A stretch of DNA of 40,342 bases from Haplomitrium mnioides (lineage: Eukaryota > Marchantiophyta > Haplomitriopsida > Calobryales), in NCBI GenBank assembly GCA_049999725.1, contig JBNGIS010039019.1:1-40342 (forward strand). Reading direction: 5' to 3'. The notes beneath the pieces are model-generated. The model did no database searches and had not been told where the DNA came from. It saw only the letters and a program-made list of their open reading frames with translations. Shown here one piece after another: positions 10,511-23,447 of this stretch. The stretch's first letter is position 1. Each line of letters opens with the position of its first letter. Both the position numbers and the translations under genes were made by a program.

Positions 10511-10677
10511 TTCAAACATCTATGCATGACTCCATCTTCACCGATTCAATACAACAGACCTTAAACTATAGTATATGGGAAAGTAGATTGCAGGGTTCAA
10601 ACATCTATGCATGACTCCATCTTCACCGATTCAATATAACAGACCTGAAACTATAGTATATGGGAAAGTAGATTGCA
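10511..10677. repeat. 85-base tandem duplication
   Basis: TTCAAACATCTATGC starts at 10511 and again at 10596. The copies run to GTAGATTGCA and differ at two or three positions. Both copies are preceded by G residues (the poly-G run, and GGG at 10593-10595). Confidence 0.9.
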
Positions 10678-12124
10678 CAAATGAACAAATTTGATTGGTG
10701 GTAAGATCTGATGGCAAAATGTTGGATGCGAGGAATGGAACAAGCTAATTGTACCAAGGATGGCAAGCCAATTGCACTAAGGGGTGCTCGGATACAGAGT
10801 TGATAGAGAAATAAGGAAGCTACATGTGATACCCATAAGTCAGGAAACTATCATCAAGTGACAAAGGATCAGGGTCACCAAGTACTCTAGGTTAGAGATC
10901 ACAATTGCCATGTTTGAGACCATGCCAAACTTGGACTGTAGACATGAATTCTTGGAGTAGCAAAACTGATCAGGCTAGGCGACCAATGAGATCAGGCTTG
11001 TTAACAATATATTTCAATGAGTCATGATCAACAATAAAGACGAACTGATAACCAAAGAAGCAATGTCGGAATTTCTAGACATCATGAATCATGTCTAACG
11101 CTTCTCTCTCCGTTACAGAGTAATTTTGTTCAGCTAAGCTGAGTTGTTTACCCATATAATAGATTGGATACTCTTTTTTATTGCACATCTGAGCAAGCAT
11201 GGCTTCACTTATGGTGGAGGAGGTATCAACCATGACAAGAAAAGGAATTACCCAGTCGATGGAGGACATAAAAGCAAGAGAGGCAAGAATGTCCTTAAGA
11301 GTTTGAAAATCTTGTTGACATTCATTCGACGAGATGAAAAGGACTTCATGTTTGGTTAATGAATAAAGAAGGGAAGCAATGCTAGCATAGTTCTTACAAT
11401 ATTGCATATAATACACTAACTTACCCAAAAAATGTTGAAGTTGTTTCACTATCTCCGGGGCAGATAGCATAAGAATAATACTCACTTTTGCAGAGTTGAG
11501 GTGTAATCTAGTTTCCAAAACAATATGACCAATGAGAATTCCAGCAGAGTCAAAGAACTTGCATTTCTTATGATTTAGAGAGATTTTGAAATGGCAACAA
11601 TAGAGGAACACAACCTCTAAATGTTTGAGATGATCTGCTTTGAAGCTAAAAATCGTAAAGTCATCCAAATAAAATTTGAGGCACTTATCAAGGCCATGTA
11701 AAATTGATTTGAAGGTCATGATCATTATGCATTGGAAGGCATTTGGGGCATTACATAAGCCAAAGACTTACTTGTTATACAAGTAACATCCCCAAGGAGT
11801 GGCAACAATAGTGAGTGAATCAAGGTGGATGGCAGTCTGGTTATACCCTGAGAATCCATCAAGAAAGTTGTAGCATTAATGTCATGCAACATTATCTACA
11901 ATAGTGTTGATAAAGGGAATTGAAAAGTGTTCCATAATATTTGCAATGTTAAGTCCCTTGAAATCTCTATAGACACAAATCAAATCATCTTGTTTAGGAA
12001 CAACAACAATGGGAGAAATCCAATCGGTTAGGCCTGCATGCGATATAATGCCAACGTTTAATATTTTTGTAAGATCAGCCTGGACCAGTTCCATGTACTT
12101 TGGGTTGAGCCAATATAGGTGCCA

Positions 12125-12358
12125 AGCATAATTTCTAATATAACAAATATATAGCTAGTACACAATCAATCTGATTCCCTTGTTTGGTGAAGATGTTGAA
12201 GAGTTGATGACACGTCGATCCAGATCTAATTCATTTGCAAGTACTTTGATGTAGAGCCAATTATCTTGAAGATGCTTTGATGTAGATCCAATTGGCTTCT
12301 TTTTGTGTCCTCCATGCTTCTTCTATTGTACATTTCTTCTCAACCTTTTGTCGTAACA
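12125..12358 (-). mobile_element. 5' LTR-like 234-base direct repeat of gypsy element 1
   Basis: Partner of 8987-9220, same length and orientation. On the minus strand it starts TGTTACGAC and ends TATGCT. Directly after it the strand reads TGGCACC and, within about 15 bases, the RT-type LNPKYMELV coding. No room remains for gag or protease, so a deletion must reach the LTR edge, or the repeat is not an original LTR. Confidence 0.55.
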
Positions 12359-15300
12359 ATATTTTATTACATCCATTCTCTGGCCTAATAATTATCTTGT
12401 CTCTACTATGTTATTGAATTCTATCCAGTATAGTCCTAGTTGATTTTCCCAATCAAAAACCCCAATAGCTGGTTTTTTTAATGTTTTCATAGTCACTCAT
12501 ACATCATCTTCTTATGGCCAACATATTTTGGGATAGAAGAAAGAGAGACTATTGTATTGAAGATGTGGAGAGTAAAAATATTGACAAAATTGAATAGAGG
12601 CTCTAATAGTCTAGGAAAAACCTACACACATAACTACTATAACAAGTAGAGTGTAGCCTTACAATGTGGTGTCAAACACAAAGGTTTGGGATCAATCAAC
12701 CACAACTTCTTCTTGTTTTTCTGGAAGCATGTCTAGATCAATCTTTATATTGAGTTTCTGGTGCTTTTCAAAGGTAGTCAAAAAACTTAGTCATGATGAT
12801 GGCTAGATCTCCCCTAAGAATCCAATTAATCTAGAAGTCAAATCTTGAAAAAACACTTTATATTGTAATACTGACATTTGTGAGTGAGGTTACATCTAAG
12901 AGCACATTGACCTAATAACAAGATTTGGCTCACTTTTTCTTTGCCACACAACCATTTTTACCACTTGTCTATTGCAATTTTAGCTCCTATGGAATTTGGG
13001 CTGGTTGAGACTTTAACTTAAATCTACTCTATGTCTTTTTATCAAGTTGGGTTGCACTTTGTGAATTTGCAACCACTGAAAGGAAGTTCATGGCCAAAAA
13101 GAGTAGATCTATTTTGTTCAATAGTACAACATCATAAAGAGATATAGAAAAGAGATACACACTAATCCAAGAGACAAAGAGTTGAATCGAGGCCAGCCTG
13201 TAGGGATGCATTCACCATTATATGATAGCGAGAGGTTGTTCACAAACTGACCAACATTGTCCATCAACTCTTTGCGATTCCAACATTATAAGGAAATGAG
13301 AGACACTATGGACATGATATCCACCATCAAATTTCTAAAAGTGTAACATAAATATCTTTGTGAGTATTGTAGAAATTGTCTTCTCATAAATACAAGTAAA
13401 TAATAAGAAAATACCAAAGTGAGTCATATCTCTTGTTTGAGAAGACCAAGAAACAAAAATAATTTTTCAAATGGAGAATTAAGTATAATAAAACTTGATT
13501 TAATCCCCAAACCAGCCTTAATGTCATTGGGACCTAAAATGCAACTCATAGCAAGGTGTTTCCAAGCAAAAGAGGTACTTATAAACAACATAATATTACA
13601 AGAGAATAACTACTTTCCCACAAAGTTTTTCTGCTCCATGTATTGGCTAAAGGTTATGGCTGCCTAAGAAGCTAAATAGTAGTCATTTATTGTGGTCATC
13701 TCTGTTAAATCTTCAAGTTTAAGAGCTTATAAACTACCATTTCAACTTGCCTACAATGTATTTCTTCATAGTCACAAAAGTTCTCCCTTTAAAGCAAAAT
13801 GTTGCACATATATACTTTTTGTTTTGAATGTCAAAAGTGTGAATGGTCTTGTCCACATAGCCAAAAATTATTTATGTCTTTGCAAATGTATCAATTTCAT
13901 GCAATGCCAACTCTTGAAGACCATTAAAACTTGAAAGAGCTCATATATTATATATTTTATAGCAAATTCTCAACACCTAGGATGATGACTATCAACAAAT
14001 TTATCAACTTTTCCATCGTTTTCTTTAATGAGATCAAGCTTGTATTATGTCTAAAGTAAAGAAACACAAGTTGCACAATGTTGCCAATAAAAGTTTAACC
14101 TGAATCGGCTCCATGTTAATCAAATGGCAATCCCATGTCTAAAGTTTACAGTCATATCCGCAAGACATAATGCATGCTACATATTCACTGAACTTCATTG
14201 AGCTCACCTAAATGACTAAAAAGAAAAATAAATTAAAAATAGAGCTGAAGATTGAGCAATTCAATGCAACATCTAGTCTAGTATATGCCATGAACTCACT
14301 TTCAACTATTGCCAAAGGAGCTACTAAGTACTTCATTTTCATGACAATGAAACTTGTACAAAATACAATCAATAACAACATCCCAACAAAATAGCTGCCA
14401 TCACCTCTACATGAACATAACTTGTAGTTGTCTTTGTTATTTCCAGAGATGTTCATATGAAAATTTACATTACACTATAACTAAAAGAATGTGCGTTTTC
14501 AAAATTTGAACTTTTGCTCATGAATAAATCTTGAAACAACAACATCACACACTTCATGTGGATGGCTTGCGTATGATTTGATGGGAAGCTGCTTGTATGG
14601 ATTCTAGAGCCTAAGAGTTTGGTCTTTGTCATAGTTCAAACAATAATTTCTATCAACTTTGAATCGAACTACAAGAAAAACACCCTCATAACTTGACAAT
14701 GCCCCCTCTTCTTTATTGGGAAGCTTTCCATGATTTTATTTAGCATCAACACTAGCCCTAACCTCTCATCTCCAAAATGTCACATTTAGAGTACTGTCTT
14801 CCACTCAAAATTTGTTGCCTTAACTCTGTGTATAGGCTAGCCATATTATCGCAACACAACACATTGGATTTGGTACATTGACCTCCTCTCACACATTAAA
14901 TTCAGCAAACGCCACCACACATCTACACAACAAAACCATTGCCACATCATATCATTCAGTGTATTGAACAAAAAAGTAAAAAGTTGTTGTAGATGCAACA
15001 CCATTGATATGTCTATCAAACATGTGTGGGCTAGGGTAGTAAATGCTATTCAAGTCTTGTACCGCATGTTGATATCATTCAGCCCACATGCCTCCCACAC
15101 CCTAGAAAGAAGGCAAGAAAAGGATATTTTGATCAAAGAATCATGACCCCAGAATGTGCTGAAAATTTGGAAATTGTGAGAATATACCTTAATCTTGGGT
15201 GTCCATAACTACATGCCAACTAAAAAAATGTGCCATCTATTTTCTAGCTACTTGTCACTGGTGATAGAGGACAACTTTATCTTTACTCACACATTTCTTG

Positions 15301-16192
15301 ACCATCCCATGCATGTATACCGACTAAACAAGCCCAAGCTGTTAAGCCAAAAATCACCAATTTGTATCAAGTAGCACTTTTAGTACTCAAATGAGATAAA
15401 GAAGACCTATAACATGAGTGATAAGTAGAATGTTCTAGCACCTTGATTATCAACCCACAAACACATTGCACTCAAGTTTTATGTATAGCTCAAGTTTTTT
15501 CTCATGACTACATAACTTTAGGTACAATGTGTAGATGACTAGAAGTAGTGAGGTACAAGAAATATTTCCAAAAATTCACCAAGAGCCCACTAGTTCAGTG
15601 AATAGCCCTCACACTTCTTGCTCTTGAATGACCACCATAACTATCTTGTTGATGTCTTTTGCTATTCTACACCACAACCAAGTTTTCATCAAATTCTCTG
15701 CCACACTAAAGAAAACATGACCAGTCATCTCACTTTAAAAGCACTTCATGCATGTCCCACTCTTGCCTCCAGTACCAGTTCTAGACTATAATGATTGAAA
15801 CATCTAGCTTATCTTACTTGTATTGTACAAGTTGTGACGATGACTATAAAAAATACTTTGGATTTTTGTACAGAATTATTTGTCAAAGTCTAGACAATGT
15901 CAAGATGTAAGACAATGTATTAAACCTGAAAAGAGTTGAATACTAATATTGAAGCATCACTTAAAAAAAAGGAAATATGTGAGCTTGGAAACTTTCCACA
16001 TTGAAGCCATGAATTCCCTCAATTGTTCATAAACACCAAACTACAAGTACAACCATCATCAACTTGTCACCCATGTTCCACTCATTATTCCACTCTTACC
16101 AAAATTGATGCTCATGTTGAGGGTTCTTCTGGTTCCATCCATGTGCGAGATGCAAATGGAATGTTGTGCAAAGGTAGAGGTATAGGTCTGCT
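12359..16192. other. No supportable gene
   Basis: AT-rich, CA-rich sequence. Open frames here are all under 85 codons (for example 13419-13667, 13692-13934, 14208-14456) and show no known motif. On the minus strand near 15740-15690 a CMKC-(stop)-SEMTGHVFF stretch faintly resembles a ruined gag zinc knuckle; too weak to call. Confidence 0.4.
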
Positions 16193-16375
16193 TTAGACTT
16201 TGGCCTCCCCAAAATGTATGCCTGCAAAAATCCAACCATTTCCAACATGACTAGATGGAAGGGGTTGCTCACATCCCATTTTGTTGTGCTTGTATCTTGG
16301 ATCTATGAATAAGGCAAAGGCAAGAGGCAGCAAGGGTTGTAAGAAAATTGTGCATCCATCAGAATAAGGTTTCAA
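16193..16375 (-). pseudogene. Possible hAT-transposase-like fragment
   Basis: A 60-codon minus-strand frame contains LLPLAFALFIDPRYKHN, reminiscent of the hydrophobic-(L/N)PRY stretch in plant hAT-like transposases and their domesticated relatives. No dimerisation domain, zinc finger or terminal repeats were found nearby. The call rests on one motif and is weak. Confidence 0.15.
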
Positions 16376-19370
16376 AAATTAATGGAAAAATGATATAATT
16401 CAAACAATGATCACTAGCATAAATTAGTGCACTAGTTTTTGAGGAAAATAATTGAGCTTGAAGTGTCAAGGGACTGAGTAGGGGTATCTTTAAGGGGAAT
16501 GCCTTCAAGTTTCTCTAAAGTTCCAATCTATATCTCAACAACTAACTTATCACACCCCAGAGCATCACCATTCCACATTGCCACTATTACATCTCTATAT
16601 TGTAACATTGCATACTTCATAAGAACATTTCTATGTAGGTTGCATCCAGCTCTTTGCTAGAAAAACAGTACTATAACACAATCATTAAACTGCAATCAAT
16701 ATATACAAGTAAAATTTATATACAACAAATAGTCACATCTTGGGTGAGTTCATTTCTGAGACCATCTCAAGAAACCATAGATGAGATCTCATCTTGGAGG
16801 CAAAAGAACTCAAGAATTATAGTGCAAAGAACACCATGGAGGGCCACAAGCAATTAAGAGATAAGTTGGAGCTTTGGTACATCAACGATGCAAAAACAAG
16901 AAATATTTGTGAAATCCTAGTCAGTATTCTAAGTGTGCTTATATAAGAAGAAACATGCACCAAGCCAAATAGTTGCATTTTGGACAGTTGGTATGAAAGG
17001 AGAAATGATAGACTTTTTGTGCATAATCATGGGGCATTTCCTACACTACATCAAGATGTGATTGAAGGAGAAACCAACCTACATTGTTTCCTTCATGTAT
17101 TATTTCTACAAGCATCATTAAGTGTTAAGACAAGTGGAGCGTTAACTCTGTGAGAACATGAACTCCACTTGCTTGAGTTGTGTGGCTTTAAGGTGAGGAG
17201 TCAAGCAACTTGATTAGGTAGTGGAAATCAAGGAAGGGCTCAAGCCAATTAATTTGAGAGCATAAGAGGAGGCTCAAATAGCATAGAGTGACATGCCCAT
17301 GACAAGACATGAGAACTATAGAGCCAACAAAAACGAGGAGAATGTAGCCTTGCTTGTAATCAAGCAATATAAAAATTGCACTTCTCTAATAGTCTCTCTT
17401 AGAAGCTCCCACAATAAATCACCTTGAGAGTAGGGAATGCAATGCAAAAGCCTTGAACAAGCCTTGAAAACTTTGAAATTAGTTGCATTCTCCATGAATT
17501 GTTCACGGAATCATTCCAAAGGCTCTTACAGCCACCTCTGATTCCCTCTTACACACAATTGAGCTCTTTGTTCTAAACCAAAGAAGACTTCCTAAACCCA
17601 ACAAATAGACCAATCTCATTTATTTGCAAAAAATCAAGGAGAAAAGCAAGAACCAAAGAGGGACTCTGAGGAGAAAATCAAGAACCAAAAAGGGACTCAA
17701 ATATATTCTAGTCATTTATTGCCATTGACTAAAATGACAAAGGTGGATAAATAGTAATATATGTTTGCAATTTTTGCTATGATAATTTCTGATTTTTGTT
17801 CAAAACGATAGTGTCGTCTGATTTGGGTCATTTCAATCAACTATGTTATTTTGATCAATTGGTTGAAATGACCAAAAGTAGATAGTTGGTCATTTTGGAC
17901 AACCATTTCTTGGTCATTTGTGTTGATGCACTTTTGTTTTTGGTTATTTAGAACATTGTGTCATTAAGTGCTAGGTCATATATGACATTAATTTCTTCTA
18001 GTAATTAGATCTTAAAACATAAATACTTCTAATTTTATTGTTTGTTATGGGTTGTTGCTAGTGACAAAATCTATGGAATTACTCTTGTCAAGGGCTAGTC
18101 TACTAAGTATAAGAGGTGAGAACCCAACATCTATTGTGAGAAATCGACTCCAAGTAAAGTCTAGGAGTATTGTATGAATGTTCAAGTGGTATGAAAGCTT
18201 TTCCAATAGTATAAGAGTTGAAATTTATAGTTCTACTTTGGTTAAGAGAGAACAAGCTATGGGGAGTCCAAAACTATGACTCAATAATTAGAAGATTTTA
18301 AGAGAAGCTCAAGATTCAAAATCTATTCATGACTTGATGAATGGAACTATCTAAGTGGCTCAAAAGGTCACTATCTCTTGTGAGGGTGTGCTTTCTACAA
18401 GAGAGTGGCTCTAGCTAAGGGATGTATCTAGACAGAGGGAACTATAGATGACAATCAATTTATCAAAATAGAAGTTTGACTAGTCAATGATGCTTTGACT
18501 TCTGCCCAAGAGGTGGCATTAGTTATAGTTTTTGTTGACATCTGACCAAGAGAACCAATGCATGATATTTAGATGAAAAGAAAGCAATTTTTTACGCATA
18601 TACACAACTAATCTGTCTTGCAAGACAAGAGTCAATGGAGACTAGTACTACTTCACACAATTTTGGATGCGATACAACTCAAAATACCATGAATTGTAAG
18701 AGGTGAGAAATTAATACACAATCATAGATCAAAGGCATCTTTACTCAAGAAAATCCTAGAGTCAAACTCAGATGATGTTAATTGAATAAGTTCTAAACAT
18801 CTCTCTACAAATCTTTCCCTCTTGATACAAAAGTACAGTCAATACCTAGTGTGTGGCTCAAAACCATATCTAGCAGCTACCTCATTTAAATACATATATG
18901 GGTAGCAACCTTGCAAGCCTATGCTCACAAGACAAATCAAGTCTATATCAAAACAAATAGAGCCAAAAAAGAAGATAGAAAAATTTGATATAAATCCAAA
19001 AATCAAACAATTCTTGATACAAGATATTTACAAAGGACAAAGAAAGAATAGAAACATCAAACCTCTTTTTCTTATGGTGGCAACCTATTTTTATCTTAAG
19101 TTGTTCTACATCAACACTCAAATAAAACAAATTTGAGGCTATTTAGATTTTTTTTCTAGTGTAGATGCATTGTTACTAAGCTAGCTTACCAAACAAAAAC
19201 AAACACAAAATAATTGGACCTTTGCACCATAAGAGTTAGAAAAGACATCACCACCATTGTTTCTTTAAAGAATACTACATTTTGTAGTCATTTCCAATAA
19301 TTTTGTTTGTGCATATTTCTACATCGCAATTTCTCAACTCCAGAAGCAATTTCTTCTTCATTCACAATGA
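16376..19370. other. No supportable gene
   Basis: Short frames only (16654-16857, 18921-19136 and their shadows). A plus-strand stretch near 17030-17150 reads open with HQDVIEGETNLHCFLHVLFL, but I cannot assign it. No tandem array is visible. Confidence 0.4.
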
Positions 19371-22300
19371 TGTGAAGAAGAGAGGCAGGCTCCTAGCAAC
19401 CCAAATTTCAGCATTGGAGAAAGAAGTGACAACAAGTACTATGAATTCAAATGTAGCAAGGCTTAGGTATCTTTGTGAGTGGTTGGTAGTCATTGCATAT
19501 GGTACCAACTAGTGAGAAGTGAACTTTGAGAAGAATCAAATGAAATGCATGTCATTGGCTAAAATCAAATGATTAACAATGAAGGATATATTTTTGTGGT
19601 CATACATAGACTTGACTTGAGACTAGTAAAAAAATCGTAAATTATTTGCATCACTTCTAGCCTCGTGAAGTTGTACCAAAGTGAGAAGAAAATGGTGTAG
19701 AGATTTTATAGGCTCTATTGCAATTAGAAATAGCTGGTTTTGAGAGAAGTGACTTGAATCTCAATGGGAAGTAGGACCTCTTGTCCATATACTAGGTGAA
19801 ATGGTATAAATCTTGTGGACTGTTTGGACATAAATTGGTATGCCCATAATGTTGCAAGCACTTACTCATTAAAGTCCAATCTATGATGAGAGACAATTTT
19901 AGAGAGAATGGCTTTGAGAATTTTGTTATTACTTTCTACATAACCATCTTTTTATGGATGGTATGGGGTAGAGGCTTTGTGCCAAATGGAGTAAAGAGTT
20001 GTAAAGACAACAATCACTTTGCTAAGAAAGTGAGTAACTCTATCACTCAATAATTTCAAAGAACAACCAAACATTGTTGAAATATTCAAGTAGAGAAAAG
20101 ATGCACCAAAATTTACATTATCCACAAGCAAAACAACTATCTTTACCTGTTTGGTGACATAGTCTATAGCAGCAAGTATGCATTGATTATGATATGACCT
20201 TGATAGAGAAGAGATATGATTGATAAAGTCTAATCTCTACTTATCAAAGGTCGGCAGAGGCAAAATTAGAGTTAAAAACATCTCAAAGGACTTTTTTTTT
20301 GGCTTTCTTCTTTACTAATAGGTATCATAGGCCTTGGTAAATTGATGAGCATCTAAAAATAAACGAGGTCACCAGCATTGCAAGGGTAGAGCTTTCCAAG
20401 CGATAGTTTTTCCAACAAAATGACCCCTACATACAATGAAGAAACAACAATGCAAGACTTAAACGGTGAGTGAAGGAATCAAACATTGGTGCCAAACACC
20501 ATTTTGGCCATTGTCACAAGGATACAAAAGGTAAGACGTGATAGGAAAGGAGTAATCTTACTATACCAAGGACACAAAGCTAATAAAACCAATAGGTGCT
20601 TGGTGATAGAATTGTCTTAAGTCAACAAAGAGATTGAAGCAAACCATAAATCTAAAAAACTATCATTGATGGACTTTGGTTCTGGAATTTCTAGAGCTTT
20701 AGATAACAAATCACAATTTTTATATTTTTTATCCAAGCTGACTTGTATGGTGAGTCAAATTTTTAGAGTAGTGTAAGACCCATCATGCTATCTATCTTAT
20801 GAGAACTATAGCTTTTTTAACAAAAATACTTGAGAGAATCATGGTCAACAATAAACGTGCGCTTATATACTAGCAAGTAAAGACAAAATGTTTGCATTAC
20901 ATACATGAGACAAAGAGCTTCTTGTTAAATAATATTGTTTTGCTATGGAGAGCTATATGCATGCATAATAGTTTGGGCATTCTTGATTTTGATTGGTTTG
21001 AATCTCTTTTAGCACAACTCTATAGCTATAGCTCACATATCAACCATAACAATCAATTGAGGTAAGTAATGGTATGGATGCTAAAATCTTTTTGAGTTTC
21101 TCAAAGCTTCTTCACATTCTTCAATCCAAATTAATGTAATTGACTTGCGAGTCAATTGATATAGTGATTCAGGCACAATTAAAACATGATCTTTTGTATA
21201 CAATAAATTTATTTGCCCAAAAAATGTTGCAATTGTTTCAATGCTAATGAGGCAAGAAGACAAACAATTCAACCAACCTTAGACATGTCTAAATGAAGTT
21301 CATTTTCTTAGACTATCTGTCCAAATAAGATACATGTGGGATCAAGAAATTTACTTTTCTTGGGATTGATGAAAATATTGTATGCTTGATAGTAGAGGAA
21401 GACTACTAATTCTAATTTATCTATGTGCTCGATTGTGATGCTAGCAATAAACCATAAAATCATCAAGTCAATTTTCTAAATATTTATTTTGTTTTTGTAG
21501 TAGTTTTTCATAAGCTATAGTTATGTCGTGCTGAAAAGAACTTGGAGCATTACGTAATCCAAATTCTAGTTTGTTGTAAGAGAAGAATTCATATTGAGTG
21601 GTAATTGTAGTGAGATGTCTCAAATTGGGATGTATGCCAATCTGATTACAACATAAGAAACTATTTCTTGATGTCTAGATATATTATCAAGGACTATATA
21701 TATACAAAGATATAACATCTTCATAAAATATGCTTATATGTTTGGGTGTTTGCAAATCAGTTTTACTTTTGGTAGAAATTGAATCCTATACTTATACATT
21801 ATTGGATGGAATCATGTCATTTCACTACATTCCCATGAAAAAACCTTGATGAAATTATGGATTAGAGTCAAGAAGGAAGATTCTTGCTCTTAAGTAGCTC
21901 CATCATATACCTTTAGACTCTTATGATGTTCTAGAATAACTAGAAGGTTCCAAAATTTGATGTTGATCAAACGGCAAGGCATAAATAGAGAACCAAAAAA
22001 AAAATTCTTCTTATAGAAGATCAAGTAGAAATATAAATTTCTTATAGGAAGAAACAACCAAAACCTCTGTAGACTGATTATGTAGAGATTGAAGAGAAGG
22101 AACTGATAAAAGAGTATACATGTAAGGGGAAATCTAGTTTTTTTGTAGAGCCTATCATCAAATTATTCTCAGTAAAATCCATCTAAGTAATAGTTTGCTC
22201 AAGTCATGGGTGTCATAACATGAGTGGAAACTAATTCACATGATGAATACTATTGACTAAATAATGTACGTAATATTCTTGATTTGCAAAAATGGTTGGA

Positions 22301-22860
22301 ATATTTTTATACACATCCAAAGGTAGAACGACTTTAATACCTGGAATAAAGAGCCAATAGGATCCTTGCCAACGTGGCACTTCACAGACTGGAGTAGTCC
22401 GTTAAGATTTGGGTGGAATAAATAGGATACCAAAGGGAAAGCCGACGAGTAGAGGGCTCGAAGAGCGCTATCTCTCTTTCATTTGGTACACCGACGATTT
22501 CACGTGCCTCCATTCAAATATAAGAATAGTTCAACAAGGCCATATGAAGATCAAACGACTACTTCAGTTGATCTAGCCAAAGCTTAAATGAAGTAAAACT
22601 CATATGCTATTTTACTTCCATTTACCAATCAAAGTAAGATAAAAGTAATTTGTAGAGTTGTTGATGGATGTCCAATAGTGTGCATAGTATTTTCAATCAT
22701 AATATTGACTACTAATCTTGTGTCAAGTTAGCTTCCAATATGAAGAGTACATCTATAAATACTAAAGTGATGGGGTATTAGGGTTACAAAGTGAGACCAG
22801 ATGAACTATAGAGGGTTCATTTAAAACATCAATAGGGTAATCTAGAAAAATAGAAGTTGA
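19370..22860 (-). pseudogene. Ty3/gypsy element 2 relic (protease to integrase), minus strand
   Basis: Heavily decayed gypsy polyprotein read from right to left. Around 22760-22660 a protease-like stretch has VVNIMIENTMHTIGHPS. RT appears near 21600-21500 (EFGLRNAPSSFQHDI) and at 21272-21081 (IETIATFFGQINLL, IWIEECEEALRN). RNase H shows REALCLMYVMQTF and FIVDHDSLKYF near 20950-20830. Integrase has CRGHFVGKTIAWKALPLQ near 20440, ILAAIDYVTKQVKIVVLLVD near 20180-20120, KASTPYHP and GYVESNNKILKAILSKIV near 19980-19890, FHLVYGQEVLLPIEIQV near 19770, and a C-terminal tail to about 19380. Stops and frameshifts are frequent. Shared signatures (ILAA, LVDNV, DHDSLKY) place it with element 1, but it is more diverged. 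No LTRs were located. Confidence 0.75.
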
Positions 22861-22870
22861 TTCTATAGAT

Positions 22871-22875
22871 AGAAA
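22871..22875. other. Target-site duplication, left copy (AGAAA)
   Basis: AGAAA directly left of the LTR start at 22876 is repeated exactly at 30881-30885, directly right of the other LTR. Confidence 0.85.
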
Positions 22876-23015
22876 TGTTGTAGAGTGAGAGTCACACATA
22901 GAGTGCTGCGCCCAACGATACTTCGTATAATGATCAATGGAATCATGAGGGATCGAATGTCCCTCTTATCTACACATCCATTCTATATATAGGAGTATCA
23001 CTATGTTCTATAACA
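22876..23015 (-). mobile_element. 3' LTR of copia element 1
   Basis: 140 bases, TGTTGTAGAGTG to TTCTATAACA on the plus strand. Unusually short for an 8-kb copia element. On the transcribed minus strand a TATATAGAATGG stretch (about 22990-22978) could be the TATA region. Confidence 0.93.
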
Positions 23016-23026
23016 CTCCCCCTTGG
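23016..23026 (-). other. Polypurine tract of copia element 1
   Basis: Minus strand reads CCAAGGGGGAG ending exactly at the 3' LTR. This is the expected primer for second-strand DNA synthesis and fixes the element's orientation. Confidence 0.85.
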
Positions 23027-23447
23027 CTGATTCTTCTCCTGTAATCAACCACATTTGATAGGACTAGTGTATATCCTATATATGTGTAGTCTCATTAAAA
23101 CCCTCCTGCTTTCTTCTGAGGGAAAGAGTGCTACCACATATATAGTACTTAATAAAATGAATGAATAAAATGTATGGAGTTCATAATATGAAAAATGTAT
23201 GATATGTTCTGAGTTATCAACTCATGATAAGATCATCATGTCGATGTAGGCAGGCCTCCTCGATCTCTTGTTGCGCTATCTTCTGGTCCTGAATGTTGAT
23301 GTGTCCACAAAGTCATATGTGATGTGTCCAACTTGTTTGAGTAGCTGCATTCTGACTGTAAACAATCCTGTGGTCAGCATCAATATCTATGAAGAAGCAA
23401 AACTCATGAATCTGAAAATATGACAGCAGGTCAGAATAATATTCAGA
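23027..23447 (-). other. 3' untranslated region of copia element 1
   Basis: About 420 bases between the gag-pol stop at 23448-23450 and the polypurine tract. No open frame or motif. Confidence 0.6.

Larger units (their letters stand above)
9400..12120 (-). pseudogene. Ty3/gypsy element 1 pol relic (reverse transcriptase, RNase H, integrase)
   Basis: Minus-strand pol of a gypsy retrotransposon in the order RT, RNase H, integrase. RT begins at 12110 with LNPKYMELV and WISPIVVVPKQ (frame 12094-11882). FGLCNAP follows near 11750, after an in-frame TAA. The frame 11725-11075 has the YLDDF catalytic box, GKLVYYMQYCKNYA, and the RNase H start YPIYYMGKQLSLAEQNYS with EREAL. DHDSLKYIVNKPDL lies at about 11040-10980. 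Integrase has a zinc-binding part (CHTSAYGGHFA, about 10460-10430; a CDAYQR stretch near 10340), a core at 10297-10010 (TFEKQGLDFIDPI, CLLEIVSDQNPHF), AESTNKILKAI near 9950 and a C-terminal HDRHIKDRSFQVHDLVLVYD near 9580. Several stops and frameshifts. Gag and protease are absent. Same lineage as the relic at 19370-22860. Confidence 0.85.

Noticed and set aside
15690-15760. Gag zinc knuckle on the minus strand
   Set aside because: Only CMKC and GHVFF remain, with an intervening stop and the last Cys missing. No other gag or pol motif was found nearby.
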